A stretch of 64,000 nt of DNA from Paraprevotella xylaniphila YIT 11841 (lineage in GTDB: Bacteria > Bacteroidota > Bacteroidia > Bacteroidales > Bacteroidaceae): assembly GCF_000205165.1 (NCBI RefSeq), contig NZ_GL883886.1, positions 118,491 through 182,490 of the forward strand, given 5' to 3'. Numbering within the stretch: position 1 is the first letter of the stretch; every line of letters starts with the position of its first letter. Below are positions 17,101 through 25,402 of this stretch, piece after piece. The position numbers and the translations under genes are program-made. The notes beneath the pieces are model-generated. The model made no database searches. It saw nothing but the letters and a program-made list of their open reading frames with translations, and had not been told where the DNA came from.

Positions 17101-19903
17101 CACATTGCCCGATGGGCGGCCTGCTCCGGCACAGCTGATGGCTACACTGTATGATACCTCCTTGGATGCCATCAAGCCGCATGGCTGGAATTTTTACCAA
17201 CATTTCTTTCCCTCGTTGCCTTCTGTCAGGATGGGTATGACGAATTGGTTCGGCAGCAATTATATTGCGTATGCTGCACGTGTCCCTTACACGGTTTCTA
17301 AACCTTTGCGGTTCGACTATTTTAATCCGGCGATGTTGGCGTGGGGCGGTCTCCGTACGGTTGAAGAAGTGCTCAATATTACGGATAATACTGTAGTGGT
17401 GGGCATGTCTCCGGGTAGCGGTAGGATTGCCGGGTTGGATATGGCGTACGGGGCGCAGGCAGCCGAGGCAGAAGTTGCACTTGCGGAACCTCCTGTGCTG
17501 CACGCACCCGTGGCGATGTCAGCCATGAAAAAAACAGCGGACGGTGTTGCGGCAGACGGAGTGTCGCAAGACGTGGTAATTCGTGAGAACCTGAATGAAA
17601 CAGCCTTTTTCTATCCCCGTTTGATGACAGACACGAGCGGCGTGGTGACCTTGCGCTTCACTTTGCCCGAAAGCCTGACGACGTGGAAATTCATGGCTTT
17701 GGCCCATACGAAAGACATGATGGCGGGCTTGTTGACGGACGAGGTGGTAGCCGCCAAAGAGGTGATGGCCCAACTCAGCTTGCCGCGCTTCGTGCGGATG
17801 GGCGATCGTGCCACGCTTTCGGCCACGTTGTTCAACTTGACCGGGAAAACGTTGGAAGGCAAGGCCACGATGGAAGTGTTCGACCCGGCTACGGGAGAGG
17901 GCCTTTGGAAAGAGACGGTGAAGGTGGAGATGGAGGCGGAATCGGATACGGTGGTGTCTTTTGCCTACACGCCTTCAGGCAGTGTGTCCTTGCCGGCTTG
18001 TCGCATAATCTTCGAAGCCGGGGAGCATGCAGACGGGGAACAGCGTTATCTTCCTATTTTGGAGGACAAGGAATGGCTGACGCAGACCCTGCCTTTCGTG
18101 GTGTCGCACGAGGGGGATACGGTGATACGGCTCGGCGGTTTGTTCCAAGGCAACCATCCTGAGGCGGAGCACCGCTGTCTGACGGTGGAATATACGGCCA
18201 ATCCCTTGTGGTATGCCGTGCAGGCCCTGCCTTCCGTGTTGGAGCCACGGACGGATGATGTGCTCTCATTGGGTGCGGCCTATTATGCTTCCACGCTTTC
18301 CTCTACATTGGCCGCACGGTATCCACAAGTGAAAACGGCGGTGGAACTTTGGCAACGCGAGGCGGGTGAAGAGCTCAAAAGTCCTTTGTCTGGCGGGGAA
18401 GACCTGACCGGCATCGTGTTGGAAGAAACACCTTGGGTGGCTGATGCCGAGATGGAGACGCAGCGGTTGCCGGCTTTGCAACAGTTGTTTGATGCCAACC
18501 GTCAGGCTGACCTGCGTCGCCGGTTTGCCGAGGCTTTGGGCAAGTTGCAGCGCGGTGATGGTTCGTTCGGTTGGTTCAAGGGGATGTCCGGCAACGCATG
18601 GCTGACAGAGCGTGTGGCTTGTCTGTTGCTCCGGAGCGGGGCGGGCGTAAAGACAGACAGCCTCTTGGCGCAGTATGTGGACGTGAAGAAGATGATGGTT
18701 TATTTGATGGGCAAGGCACACGAAGAAATTATCAGGGACAAGGAAAGCCTGCGCGAGCATAAAATCCATGCGTACGGAGGTTCCTATTGGTTGGATTACC
18801 TCTATTTGGCAAGCCTGAGCGACGTGACTTGGTTTGATGCATCTGTCCGTAAAGATTTGGGATATATGCAAAGCCGTATACTGGATTGTGTGGAACAAAG
18901 AGAGGCTGACGGAAAACGACGGATGGCGGGGGATAGTGACAGGCTTTCTCTTACCGAAACCGCCCAGGCCGTCATCGTATTGCGCTATATGGGCAAGGCT
19001 GATGCCGCCGCCGGACTGGTACGTTCTTTGCGTGAACATTTGGTGGACGGGGCAGAAGGGTTGCACCTTGAATACCCTTCCAACGGCTTTGTGGGTTCCG
19101 ACCGGAAGATTGCGGTGCATACATTGTTGATGGAAGCATTATCAGCGCCGGGAGACGCGGATGAAAAGGAACAAGAGGGAATGTGCCGCTGGTTGTTATC
19201 GCAGAAGCGTTTGCAGGCCTGGGGGACTACTACGAGCAGCATGGACGCCGTGTATGCCTTGATGCAAGGGCAAAAACGGGATTTGGTCTTGCGCTCGAAT
19301 GATGTGGTCCGGTTGGAAAGCCCGAAGGGTGAAGAGCTGGCCGTATTGAAATCTTCGGAAAGCAAGTTGGCCGGTTTGGGTACGGTGACGGCTACGGTGG
19401 AAGGCCGTGAACTGTCGAAAGGTGCCGGTTTGTTGAAAGTGGAAAAGGCGGGAGACCGTCCGTCCGCTTGGGGTGCGGTGTATGCGCAATACCGTTTGCC
19501 GTTGTCCGAGGTCGGCAGTTCCGCTTCGGGTCTTCGCATCCGCCAGGAAGTGGACAATGACCGTCCCCGGGTGGGCGACCGCGTGACGCTCCGTTACGTG
19601 CTCACGTCCGACCGCGACTATGAGTACGTCCGCCTGAAAGCGGGCCGCGCGGCTTGTCTGGAACCTGTGGACTCCCGTTCGGGCTATGAATACCGCAATG
19701 GTTTGGGATATTATAAGGAGGTGAAGGACGCTTCGACGAACTATTTCTTCGAGCGTTTGCCCAAGGGGACTTACGTGATAGAGGCGGAATGCTACGTGGA
19801 GCGTGCCGGACGTTATGCCCTCGGTGCGGTGAAGCTGAACGGGGTGTATGCACCCGAGTTCAGTGCATACGGGGCAGGAACGGTATTGGAGGTAAGCGAA
19901 TGA
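14123..19903 (+). CDS. Very large exported alpha-2-macroglobulin family protein
   Basis: This 1926-residue protein has a signal peptide (about residues 1-23) and should act in the periplasm or on the outer membrane. It contains the MG1/MG2 region with YTDRAVYRPGQTVYVGG near residue 553, the bait/A2M core with FYPRLMTDTSGVVTLRFTLP near 1160, and an alpha/alpha-toroid-like complement domain after about residue 1450 (GDGSFGWFKGMSGNAWLTE). The thioester motif CxEQ expected in that domain is absent, so it belongs to the thioester-less class and would trap or bind without covalent capture. No pbpC-type partner is next to it. The next two genes are coupled to it by ATGA overlaps. Confidence 0.88.
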   Translation: MKQKILWSICVMFLCFGTGCPAAGFDDLWKQVEKYERQDLPKSAYKVVEQIAAKADKERQKGQQMAALLYGCKLRQDIVPDSFYSDIMKLERLKRQTTDEVQRAVLASVLGDLYEDNAGRNRNYSDRTDAHPDSIREWSREQFMKVASENYQLSMARPDLLAAAKAADYMPFVEKGKDAGYFGGDLLNVIGRRAVAMKRYRTVAIEDVDKDVYGQMLAVYRKNGNREAELLVMLDSIGHVARVSNGGVAEHDPDGVARREREVLQTGTYKAYERMLAHFGDLPLAAEIYLCMLDLEVSPRLKVQWIEEGYERYKAYPRSKELLNHRKRLEAPEMRFRMSESVNPDMGYEARVEHRNVSGVELSWYLLPEGEPDWDKVEKKYRSDRLAYLKRYGRLRKTERLAWKAYAPYEAVTDTFDLRVPGVGYYMIVAKADGQETLQPSQIHGVKSSRLLLVGGFLPDSTSLCTVVEGCTGRPVPSATVEWYYRDTLLHTALTDAEGKARWRDAAYIRNHIGHYGLTIKARKGDDRYAQPWQERFRMPFHKEEREQVRERLYTDRAVYRPGQTVYVGGLCYNERQAESHTVQGRKVVLELHDPNGKAVAEQKVESDAFGTFSGTFTLPTTGLSGRYFIRTEWGHTDFRVEEYKRPTFEVHLDEVGEHFVPGDTVSLMGMAMNYNGVPLRHARVSATSFVVRALYRVVDGEKELPLDTVYTGEDGQFMLRVPVRETEESWGSWGLRQMVEVSVTSASGETQSAKIGFPLTKEGLELALEGALPCVKDSLPAFTARVRTAAGALYTGPVEVTADLFLSEKHRLTKKVLSGICLPANREVRIAELSALPSADYGWVVRAVAEGDTVETSYTFKLFSLSDRRPGNDDNLWFYCVNDTVRPDKPARLMVGTAADSVTLYYMLFCEDRILEEKVYSVSDTIMDFTYPSVPDGADGMQAVFYLVRDGRCSTREVRLVRPCPERKLRLAWTSFRDRLQPGTEETWRLRVTLPDGRPAPAQLMATLYDTSLDAIKPHGWNFYQHFFPSLPSVRMGMTNWFGSNYIAYAARVPYTVSKPLRFDYFNPAMLAWGGLRTVEEVLNITDNTVVVGMSPGSGRIAGLDMAYGAQAAEAEVALAEPPVLHAPVAMSAMKKTADGVAADGVSQDVVIRENLNETAFFYPRLMTDTSGVVTLRFTLPESLTTWKFMALAHTKDMMAGLLTDEVVAAKEVMAQLSLPRFVRMGDRATLSATLFNLTGKTLEGKATMEVFDPATGEGLWKETVKVEMEAESDTVVSFAYTPSGSVSLPACRIIFEAGEHADGEQRYLPILEDKEWLTQTLPFVVSHEGDTVIRLGGLFQGNHPEAEHRCLTVEYTANPLWYAVQALPSVLEPRTDDVLSLGAAYYASTLSSTLAARYPQVKTAVELWQREAGEELKSPLSGGEDLTGIVLEETPWVADAEMETQRLPALQQLFDANRQADLRRRFAEALGKLQRGDGSFGWFKGMSGNAWLTERVACLLLRSGAGVKTDSLLAQYVDVKKMMVYLMGKAHEEIIRDKESLREHKIHAYGGSYWLDYLYLASLSDVTWFDASVRKDLGYMQSRILDCVEQREADGKRRMAGDSDRLSLTETAQAVIVLRYMGKADAAAGLVRSLREHLVDGAEGLHLEYPSNGFVGSDRKIAVHTLLMEALSAPGDADEKEQEGMCRWLLSQKRLQAWGTTTSSMDAVYALMQGQKRDLVLRSNDVVRLESPKGEELAVLKSSESKLAGLGTVTATVEGRELSKGAGLLKVEKAGDRPSAWGAVYAQYRLPLSEVGSSASGLRIRQEVDNDRPRVGDRVTLRYVLTSDRDYEYVRLKAGRAACLEPVDSRSGYEYRNGLGYYKEVKDASTNYFFERLPKGTYVIEAECYVERAGRYALGAVKLNGVYAPEFSAYGAGTVLEVSE

Positions 19904-20961
19904 AATATGTATTGAATGTCATATTCGGTATGGTGATGCTGTGGCTCTCCGCAGGATATGCGGTGGCTCAGCAAGTGGAACTCTTGAAACCGAAAGATTT
20001 GGGACAGTGGAACATTCGGCCGGGGAATTACAGCGGGATTACGCCGATAGGAGACGGGCACTATGCCGTGGTGAGCGACAAGGAGACACGGGACGGGTTC
20101 TTTGTGTTCCGTATCGTACAGGATGAACGGACGGGACAAGTGACCGAGGTGGTGAATGAAGGATTCCGTGGAACGGATTCCGCTTTGAAAGGTGGAAGGG
20201 ATGCGGAGGGTGTGGCTTTCGTGCCGGAAGATTCTTTGGTGTGGGTAAGCGGAGAAGCCGACCAACGTATTGTGGCCTATCGGACGGACGGCGCACCGGC
20301 ACATCGGGAATTGGCTGTCCCTCCGGCATTGGGGCGGTCGGCCATTACGCCGAATTATGGTTTCGAAGCTTTGGGTTACGACCGTGAGTCCGAAACTTTC
20401 TGGGCCGTGACCGAGAATGCCTTGAAGGTCGATGGCAGGGTGGCTGAACCCGGTGCGGGGCATGGCGTTTACCTTCGTTTGCAGAGTTTCGGGCGTGACG
20501 GGCTGCCGCGTGCATCGTATGCTTATCCGTTGGACATGCCCGTGTCGGAGGCCAAAGGAGAACAATATGCTTTCGGGGTGGTCGCGATCTGGCCGCAGGA
20601 AGGCGGACGCTTATGGGTGATGGAGCGGGAATTCAATGTACCGGAGAGGCGGTTGAAAGCCCGTACCCTGATGAAGATTTATGAGGTCGTACCCGGTTCA
20701 GGAACGGCACTTCCGGAAAAGCCCCCGTCGGAACGGTTATCCGGTTACGCTTTGAAAAAGGAACCGGTTGCGGCTTTTTCCACCCGCATGCGCTTGGTCA
20801 GGCCGAAATTGGCCAATTACGAAGGTCTGTGCGAAGGAAGCCGTCTGGCCGACGGACGGCGTACGTGGCTGCTCGTGAGCGATTCGCAGGGTGGTTATGG
20901 AAACAGATTGTGTCATTTGCGGGATTGGATTCGCGTCTGTGTCTCGCCTAAAGTAAAATGA
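19900..20961 (+). CDS. Exported protein with phytase-like esterase (beta-propeller) domain
   Basis: This 353-residue protein has a signal peptide (cleavage after VAQ near residue 22). Its fold resembles the esterase-like phytase domain family: repeated propeller-like motifs, SGITPIGDGHYAVVSDKE, RDAEGVAFVPEDSLVWVSGE and FEALGYDRESETFWAVTE. The substrate is unknown, and the family is named from similarity rather than proven esterase activity here. The ATG at 19900 overlaps the stop of the macroglobulin gene as ATGA, and its own stop overlaps the next ATG in the same way. A longer frame upstream lies inside the macroglobulin gene and is rejected as the start. Confidence 0.85.
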   Translation: MKYVLNVIFGMVMLWLSAGYAVAQQVELLKPKDLGQWNIRPGNYSGITPIGDGHYAVVSDKETRDGFFVFRIVQDERTGQVTEVVNEGFRGTDSALKGGRDAEGVAFVPEDSLVWVSGEADQRIVAYRTDGAPAHRELAVPPALGRSAITPNYGFEALGYDRESETFWAVTENALKVDGRVAEPGAGHGVYLRLQSFGRDGLPRASYAYPLDMPVSEAKGEQYAFGVVAIWPQEGGRLWVMEREFNVPERRLKARTLMKIYEVVPGSGTALPEKPPSERLSGYALKKEPVAAFSTRMRLVRPKLANYEGLCEGSRLADGRRTWLLVSDSQGGYGNRLCHLRDWIRVCVSPKVK

Positions 20962-21980
20962 ATATGAAGAAGAAAAGTTTTTGGAGGCAAGGGATTTTAG
21001 CACTTTGCGTGGCGTGTATGTGTTTCGCCTGTGGCGGTGGAGAAAAGAAAGCCCCGTTGGGGCCATCCAAGGGACTGCCCGGGGAGTTGTTGCTGATTGT
21101 AGATGCTTCGCTTTGGAAAACGAGTGCCCGTGATTCGTTGGAAGATGTGCTGAAAGGCAGTGTGCCCGGCTTGTCGCAGTACGAACCCATGTTCCGGATG
21201 ATGCGGATATTCCCGGAAAATTATTCGGGGCAATACTCCACGATGCGTAATATCATCGAGGTGCGTGAGGACCCTCAAGCCGATGGGGTGGAAATGGGAG
21301 TGGCGTATAATGTGAAAGCCGTACCGCAGACTTATGTGAACATCAAGGCGCGGGATGCGGCTTCGCTCAACCGTTTTCTGATGACCCATCGGGAGCAGAT
21401 AACCGATTTGTTCCTTGCTTCGGAAATGCAGTGGGAAGTAGCGCGTTTGAAGAAAAAGTACAGCAAGGTTGTGGATGACGCGTCGCGGGAACTTTTCGGC
21501 TATACGGTGAAGGTGCCGGCAGATATCGCCAAGGTCAAAAAAGGGGAACAGTTTATCTGGGCTTCGTCAGACCGTCAGACACAAGACATGAACTATGTGT
21601 GCTACAGTCTTCCGTTGGCAGACAGCAGCATGTTGTTGACCAAACGGTGGGTAGATCTGCGTGATTCGGTCATGAAACGGAATATTCCCGGTTCGACACC
21701 CGAGAACTGGATGACCACCACACGTGAAAACGGCGAACCGTTGGTGGTACAACGGTCTGTTCAGTTGGCCGACGGGCGTCAGGTATATGAGATGCGCGGT
21801 CTGTGGGAGATGCGCAAAGGGGCGCTCGGCGGTCCTTTCGTGTCGTTGGCATATCCCGACTCTGCGCAGGGGCGTTTGTTGGTGACGGAAGGGTTTATTT
21901 ATTCGCCCGATACGAACAAACGCGACCTGGTGCGCCGTATGGAAGCCGCCTTGCGTACGTTAGCTCCGGTGAAACCTTGA
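20958..21980 (+). CDS. DUF4837 family lipoprotein
   Basis: This 340-residue protein begins with a signal peptide and lipobox-like CFACGGG (Cys about residue 24), then a segment GLPGELLLIVDASLWKTSARDSL characteristic of DUF4837 proteins of Bacteroidetes. It should be anchored to a membrane facing the periplasm. No catalytic motif was recognised. It is the last gene of the coupled trio (ATGA overlap at 20958) and is followed at once by a terminator. Confidence 0.85.
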   Translation: MNMKKKSFWRQGILALCVACMCFACGGGEKKAPLGPSKGLPGELLLIVDASLWKTSARDSLEDVLKGSVPGLSQYEPMFRMMRIFPENYSGQYSTMRNIIEVREDPQADGVEMGVAYNVKAVPQTYVNIKARDAASLNRFLMTHREQITDLFLASEMQWEVARLKKKYSKVVDDASRELFGYTVKVPADIAKVKKGEQFIWASSDRQTQDMNYVCYSLPLADSSMLLTKRWVDLRDSVMKRNIPGSTPENWMTTTRENGEPLVVQRSVQLADGRQVYEMRGLWEMRKGALGGPFVSLAYPDSAQGRLLVTEGFIYSPDTNKRDLVRRMEAALRTLAPVKP

Positions 21981-22020
21981 AAAAAACGGTTCCTTCCTTG
22001 TGGGATGGGGCCGTTTTTCT
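21981..22020 (+). terminator. Terminator after the DUF4837 gene
   Basis: AAAAACGG (21982-21989) pairs with CCGTTTTT (22011-22018). Inner pairing TTCC/GGGG and TCC/GGA extends the stem. It starts right after the stop codon. Confidence 0.75.
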
Positions 22021-22028
22021 TATCTTTG
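21997..22028 (+). promoter_or_regulatory. Promoter for the DUF1573-meaB transcript
   Basis: TATCTTTG at 22021-22028 has CTTG at 21997-22000 exactly 20 bases upstream. The -33 box lies inside the preceding terminator hairpin, a compact stop-start arrangement. The gene's ATG is 22 bases downstream of the -7 box. Confidence 0.65.
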
Positions 22029-22049
22029 TCTCAAAATGAAAGTACGAAT

Positions 22050-23123
22050 ATGTCTGTGAAAAGAACCTTCCTGAGCGTTTGGGGAATGATACTGGCGGGA
22101 GCCGTGTGGGCACAACCCCGGCTTGCCATAGACCGCGATGTGGCCAACATGGGTGAGATTATGTTTCAACTGCCTTCTAAAGTAAACTTTACGTTGCGCA
22201 ACACGGGGACTGACCCGTTGAGTATCACGGAAGTCATCCCTTCATGCGGCTGTACGGCCGTGGACTGGACGCGCGAGCTGATAGCTCCCGGAGCGGAAGG
22301 TACGATTACGGCGGTATATGACGCCAAGATGCTAGGCGTTTTCCAGAAAGACCTTGAGGTGTACACCAATGCTTCGGACGAGCCGGTTTATCTGCATATA
22401 CAAGGGCGCGTGGTGTCTAAACTGTCCGACTATTCAGGCTCTTTTCCCATCGATTTGGGTAATGTGCGATTGAATATCAATAATATAGAATTTGACAACG
22501 TGAACCGAGGAGACCATCCGATGGTGGAACTGCAAATCGTCAATTTAGGCCGCAAGAGCTACAAGCCTTATCTGATGCACTTGCCGTCTTATCTCTCGGC
22601 GCAGTATTTCCCGGAGACGTTGAGCGGCGGGCGTATCGGCAAGATTATGCTTACGTTGGACAGTGAGAAGTTGCATCAGATGGGGTTGACGCAGACTTCC
22701 ATCTACTTGGCCCGTAAGGTGGGTGACAAGGTGTCGGAAGACAATGAGATTACGGTTTCTTCCGTGTTGTTGCCCGACTTTTCGTCCTTGTCGGCGAAAG
22801 ACAGGGAACAGGCACCTCACATGGAGCTTTCCGCCGACACATTGGACATGGGCGAACTGGGACGGAAGCGCAAGAAGTCTATGACAGTCCTTGTGAGCAA
22901 TAAGGGCAAGCGTACGCTCGAAATCCGGACTTTGCAAGTCTTCAATAAGGCTTTGGCTGTGGGGTTGAGCGACCGGAATATCGAGCCGGGCGAGACGGCG
23001 AAGCTGAAAGTCACGGTGTTGGCTAAATATCTGAATAAAGTGAAGAGCAGCCCGCGCGTGTTGTTGATTACGAACGACCCGGCCCGCTCGAAAGAGATTA
23101 TTACCGTAAACGTGAAGCAATAA
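22050..23123 (+). CDS. Exported DUF1573 domain protein
   Basis: This 357-residue protein has a signal peptide (cleavage about AWA-Q, residue 21) and one clear DUF1573 domain (MGEIMFQLPSKVNFTLRNTG through VIPSCGCTAVDWT), an immunoglobulin-like ASH/MSP-type fold. A second similar segment follows near residue 265 (LDMGELGRKRKKSMTVLVSN). DUF1573 proteins are abundant exported proteins of Bacteroidetes without known function. The ATG at 22050 is chosen because it opens the signal peptide directly downstream of the promoter. meaB begins 2 bases after its stop. Confidence 0.85.
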   Translation: MSVKRTFLSVWGMILAGAVWAQPRLAIDRDVANMGEIMFQLPSKVNFTLRNTGTDPLSITEVIPSCGCTAVDWTRELIAPGAEGTITAVYDAKMLGVFQKDLEVYTNASDEPVYLHIQGRVVSKLSDYSGSFPIDLGNVRLNINNIEFDNVNRGDHPMVELQIVNLGRKSYKPYLMHLPSYLSAQYFPETLSGGRIGKIMLTLDSEKLHQMGLTQTSIYLARKVGDKVSEDNEITVSSVLLPDFSSLSAKDREQAPHMELSADTLDMGELGRKRKKSMTVLVSNKGKRTLEIRTLQVFNKALAVGLSDRNIEPGETAKLKVTVLAKYLNKVKSSPRVLLITNDPARSKEIITVNVKQ

Positions 23124-23125
23124 AG

Positions 23126-24232
23126 ATGACGGCTATGGAACATCCTGAGAACAGTGCGGAATATAAGGGGCTGACCGTGAACAGCGGCGTAGCCCAACCT
23201 TCGATTGTGAACCCCTACCTGAAGCGTGGCCGGTACCGGCATCAGCAGATGTCGGCAGGGGATTATGTGGAAGGCATCCTGAAAGGGGACGTGACGGTGC
23301 TCGGCCGGGCCGTGACGTTGGTAGAAAGTACGAACCCCGCCCATCAGGCCGTGGCGCAGGAAGTGATAGAAAAGTGCCTGCCCCATGCCGGGCATTCCAT
23401 TCGCGTGGGCATCAGCGGGGTGCCCGGTGCCGGGAAAAGTACGAGTATCGACGCTTTCGGTATCCATGTGTTGCAGGAGTACGGAGGCAAATTGGCCGTG
23501 TTGGCCATCGATCCGAGCAGCGAGCGAAGCAAAGGGAGCATTTTGGGCGACAAGACCCGTATGGAGAAACTGGCCGTGCATCCTGACTCTTTTATCCGTC
23601 CCAGTCCCTCGGCCGGTTCGTTAGGTGGCGTGGCCCGCAAGACGCGTGAGACGATCATCCTGTGCGAGGCCGCCGGTTTCGACAAGATTTTCGTGGAGAC
23701 GGTGGGCGTGGGACAGAGCGAAACGGCCTGTCATTCCATGGTAGACTTCTTCCTGCTCATCCAGTTGGCCGGTACGGGAGATGAGTTGCAAGGCATCAAA
23801 CGCGGGATCATGGAGATGGCCGACGGCATCGTCATCAACAAATGCGACGGGAACAACGTGGACAAGTGCCAGTTGGCCGCTACGCAGTTCCGCAATGCGT
23901 TGCACCTGTTCCCGGCTCCTGAAAGCGGGTGGACACCACAAGTGCTGACCTATTCCGGCTTTTACAATTTGGGCGTGAAGGAGATTTGGGACATGGTGTA
24001 CCGCTATATGGATTTTGTGAAAGGGAACGGATATTTTGAACACCGGCGCAACGAGCAGTCCAAATACTGGATGTATGAGACCATCAACGAGCAGTTGCGC
24101 AACAGTTTTTTCCAGAACGGACAAATTGTATCCCGTCTGGCCGAAGCCGAAGCCATGGTGTTGTCGGGACGGCAAACCTCTTTCGTGGCAGCCAAACAGT
24201 TGCTCGATGAATATTTCGCCTCGCTCCGGTGA
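23126..24232 (+). CDS. meaB: Methylmalonyl-CoA mutase-associated GTPase MeaB
   Basis: This 368-residue G3E P-loop GTPase chaperones adenosylcobalamin loading and protection of methylmalonyl-CoA mutase, part of the propionate/succinate pathway. Seen here: Walker A GVPGAGKSTS near residue 94, the IDPSS switch region, ETVGVGQSE near residue 190 and the base-specificity motif NKCDG near residue 238. A C-terminal dimerisation extension is present. The mutase genes are not in this window. It is placed 2 bases after the DUF1573 gene, so cotranscription is nearly certain. Confidence 0.95.
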   Translation: MTAMEHPENSAEYKGLTVNSGVAQPSIVNPYLKRGRYRHQQMSAGDYVEGILKGDVTVLGRAVTLVESTNPAHQAVAQEVIEKCLPHAGHSIRVGISGVPGAGKSTSIDAFGIHVLQEYGGKLAVLAIDPSSERSKGSILGDKTRMEKLAVHPDSFIRPSPSAGSLGGVARKTRETIILCEAAGFDKIFVETVGVGQSETACHSMVDFFLLIQLAGTGDELQGIKRGIMEMADGIVINKCDGNNVDKCQLAATQFRNALHLFPAPESGWTPQVLTYSGFYNLGVKEIWDMVYRYMDFVKGNGYFEHRRNEQSKYWMYETINEQLRNSFFQNGQIVSRLAEAEAMVLSGRQTSFVAAKQLLDEYFASLR

Positions 24233-24250
24233 GCGGAGATGGCGCGTAGA

Positions 24251-24296
24251 AAACAGCCGGGACAGATGTGTGGCATCCGTCCCGGCTGTTTTTATT
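24251..24296. terminator. Bidirectional terminator between meaB and ispH
   Basis: A 13-bp perfect stem, AAACAGCCGGGAC with its complement, is extended by 4 bp after one mismatch (24251-24268 with 24274-24291). T-runs lie on both strands. It serves the convergent genes meaB (+) and ispH (-). Confidence 0.9.
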
Positions 24297-24323
24297 ATGG
24301 ACAGGAAGCCCCGTCCTGTGTGT

Positions 24324-25190
24324 TTACGGTTGCATCCGCTTCCGGATGGCTTCGGCGCATTCCTCCATCAGCCACTTCGGAGTGGACGTGGCCCCGCAAA
24401 TGCCTACCGAACGGCAGTCCTCCAACCAGACGAAATCAATCTCCGACGCGGCATCTACCAAATACGAGCGCGGGTTCACGCTCCGGCATTCGTCATACAA
24501 GACCTTCCCGTTGGAACTCTTTTTGCCGCACACGAAGAGAATCACATCGTGGCGTGTGGCGAAATCGCGGATGTGCGGCATGCGGTTGGCCACTTGGCGG
24601 CAGATGGTGTCGTAGTAACGGAAGGTGGCTGTGGGAGAGATGTGCGCGCCGATGTATTCCACGATTTTCCGGAAACCCTCCAACGGTTTGGTGGTTTGCG
24701 AATACAGGCAAATGTCCCGGTTGAAATCCAGTTTGTCCACTTCTTCCGGCGATTCGATGACGATGGCCTTGCCATCGGTCTGTCCCACGAGACCGAGCAC
24801 TTCGGCATGGCCGTTCTTTCCGTAGATGACGATTTGTTTGCTTTCCGTGCCCCCCGCCTGGTATTCCTTTTTGATGCGTTCCTGTAAGTGAAGTACCACA
24901 GGGCAGGTCGCATCTATGATTTCAATCCCGTTGGTTTCGGCTTGCCCGTACGTGGCCGGAGGCTCGCCGTGGGCACGCAAGAGCACTTTGGCGTGGTGCA
25001 AGGTCGAGAACGTGGCGTGGTCGATGGTGATGAGGCCGAGTTTTTTCAGGCGGTCGCATTCCTTGCCGTTGTGCACGATGTCGCCCAGACAGTAGAGCGT
25101 GGCTCCCCGTGCCAACTCTTCTTCCGCCTTGTTGATGGCGCGGGTCACGCCGAAGCAGAAACCCGACCCTTGGTCTATCTCTATCTTCAT
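24324..25190 (-). CDS. ispH: 4-hydroxy-3-methylbut-2-enyl diphosphate reductase
   Basis: This 288-residue iron-sulfur enzyme is the last step of the MEP isoprenoid pathway, making IPP and DMAPP from HMBPP. The three cluster cysteines are in conserved contexts: GSGFCFGVTRA (Cys12), DATCPVV (about residue 95) and SVGICGATSTP near the C-terminus. The catalytic Glu lies in the conserved mid region. It is cytoplasmic. It follows porQ and cmk on the same strand, with a 212-base gap that carries repeat site C. Confidence 0.96.
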   Translation of the reverse strand: MKIEIDQGSGFCFGVTRAINKAEEELARGATLYCLGDIVHNGKECDRLKKLGLITIDHATFSTLHHAKVLLRAHGEPPATYGQAETNGIEIIDATCPVVLHLQERIKKEYQAGGTESKQIVIYGKNGHAEVLGLVGQTDGKAIVIESPEEVDKLDFNRDICLYSQTTKPLEGFRKIVEYIGAHISPTATFRYYDTICRQVANRMPHIRDFATRHDVILFVCGKKSSNGKVLYDECRSVNPRSYLVDAASEIDFVWLEDCRSVGICGATSTPKWLMEECAEAIRKRMQP

Positions 25191-25241
25191 TTGTAAAAAT
25201 CCTTTAAGCTTTAAGCACTGTACCGTACAGTCCCTTTTCCC

Positions 25242-25351
25242 GTTTTGCTGAAGTTATCGTTTCGTTCTGCTCCGAATGGAAAATCAATCGAAGCAGAATG
25301 ATTTTTCAATCTCAGGAGATTGATTTTTCATTCTCAGTAGATTTTTTAGCC
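25242..25351. repeat. Array of 22-bp modules, site C
   Basis: Four clear modules run 25264-25285, 25286-25307, 25308-25329 and 25330-25351, with a probable degenerate one at 25242-25263 ending in ATCGTTTC. The first ends in GGAAAATC (inverse orientation), the next two in GATTTTTC. The first two modules match the head of site B base for base at most positions. It lies in the cmk-ispH gap. Confidence 0.8.
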
Positions 25352-25402
25352 AGATTTATCTTGTTGGTATGCAACGGTTTGCATATTTTTATAGAATACT
25401 CT

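Noticed and set aside
18266-19120. A 284-codon minus-strand open frame inside the macroglobulin gene
   Set aside because: The plus-strand gene is continuous over 1926 codons with clear macroglobulin motifs, so the opposite frame is a shadow.
14123-19903. Covalent-trap macroglobulin with thioester
   Set aside because: No CxEQ motif was found in the region where the thioester should lie, so that mechanism is not claimed.
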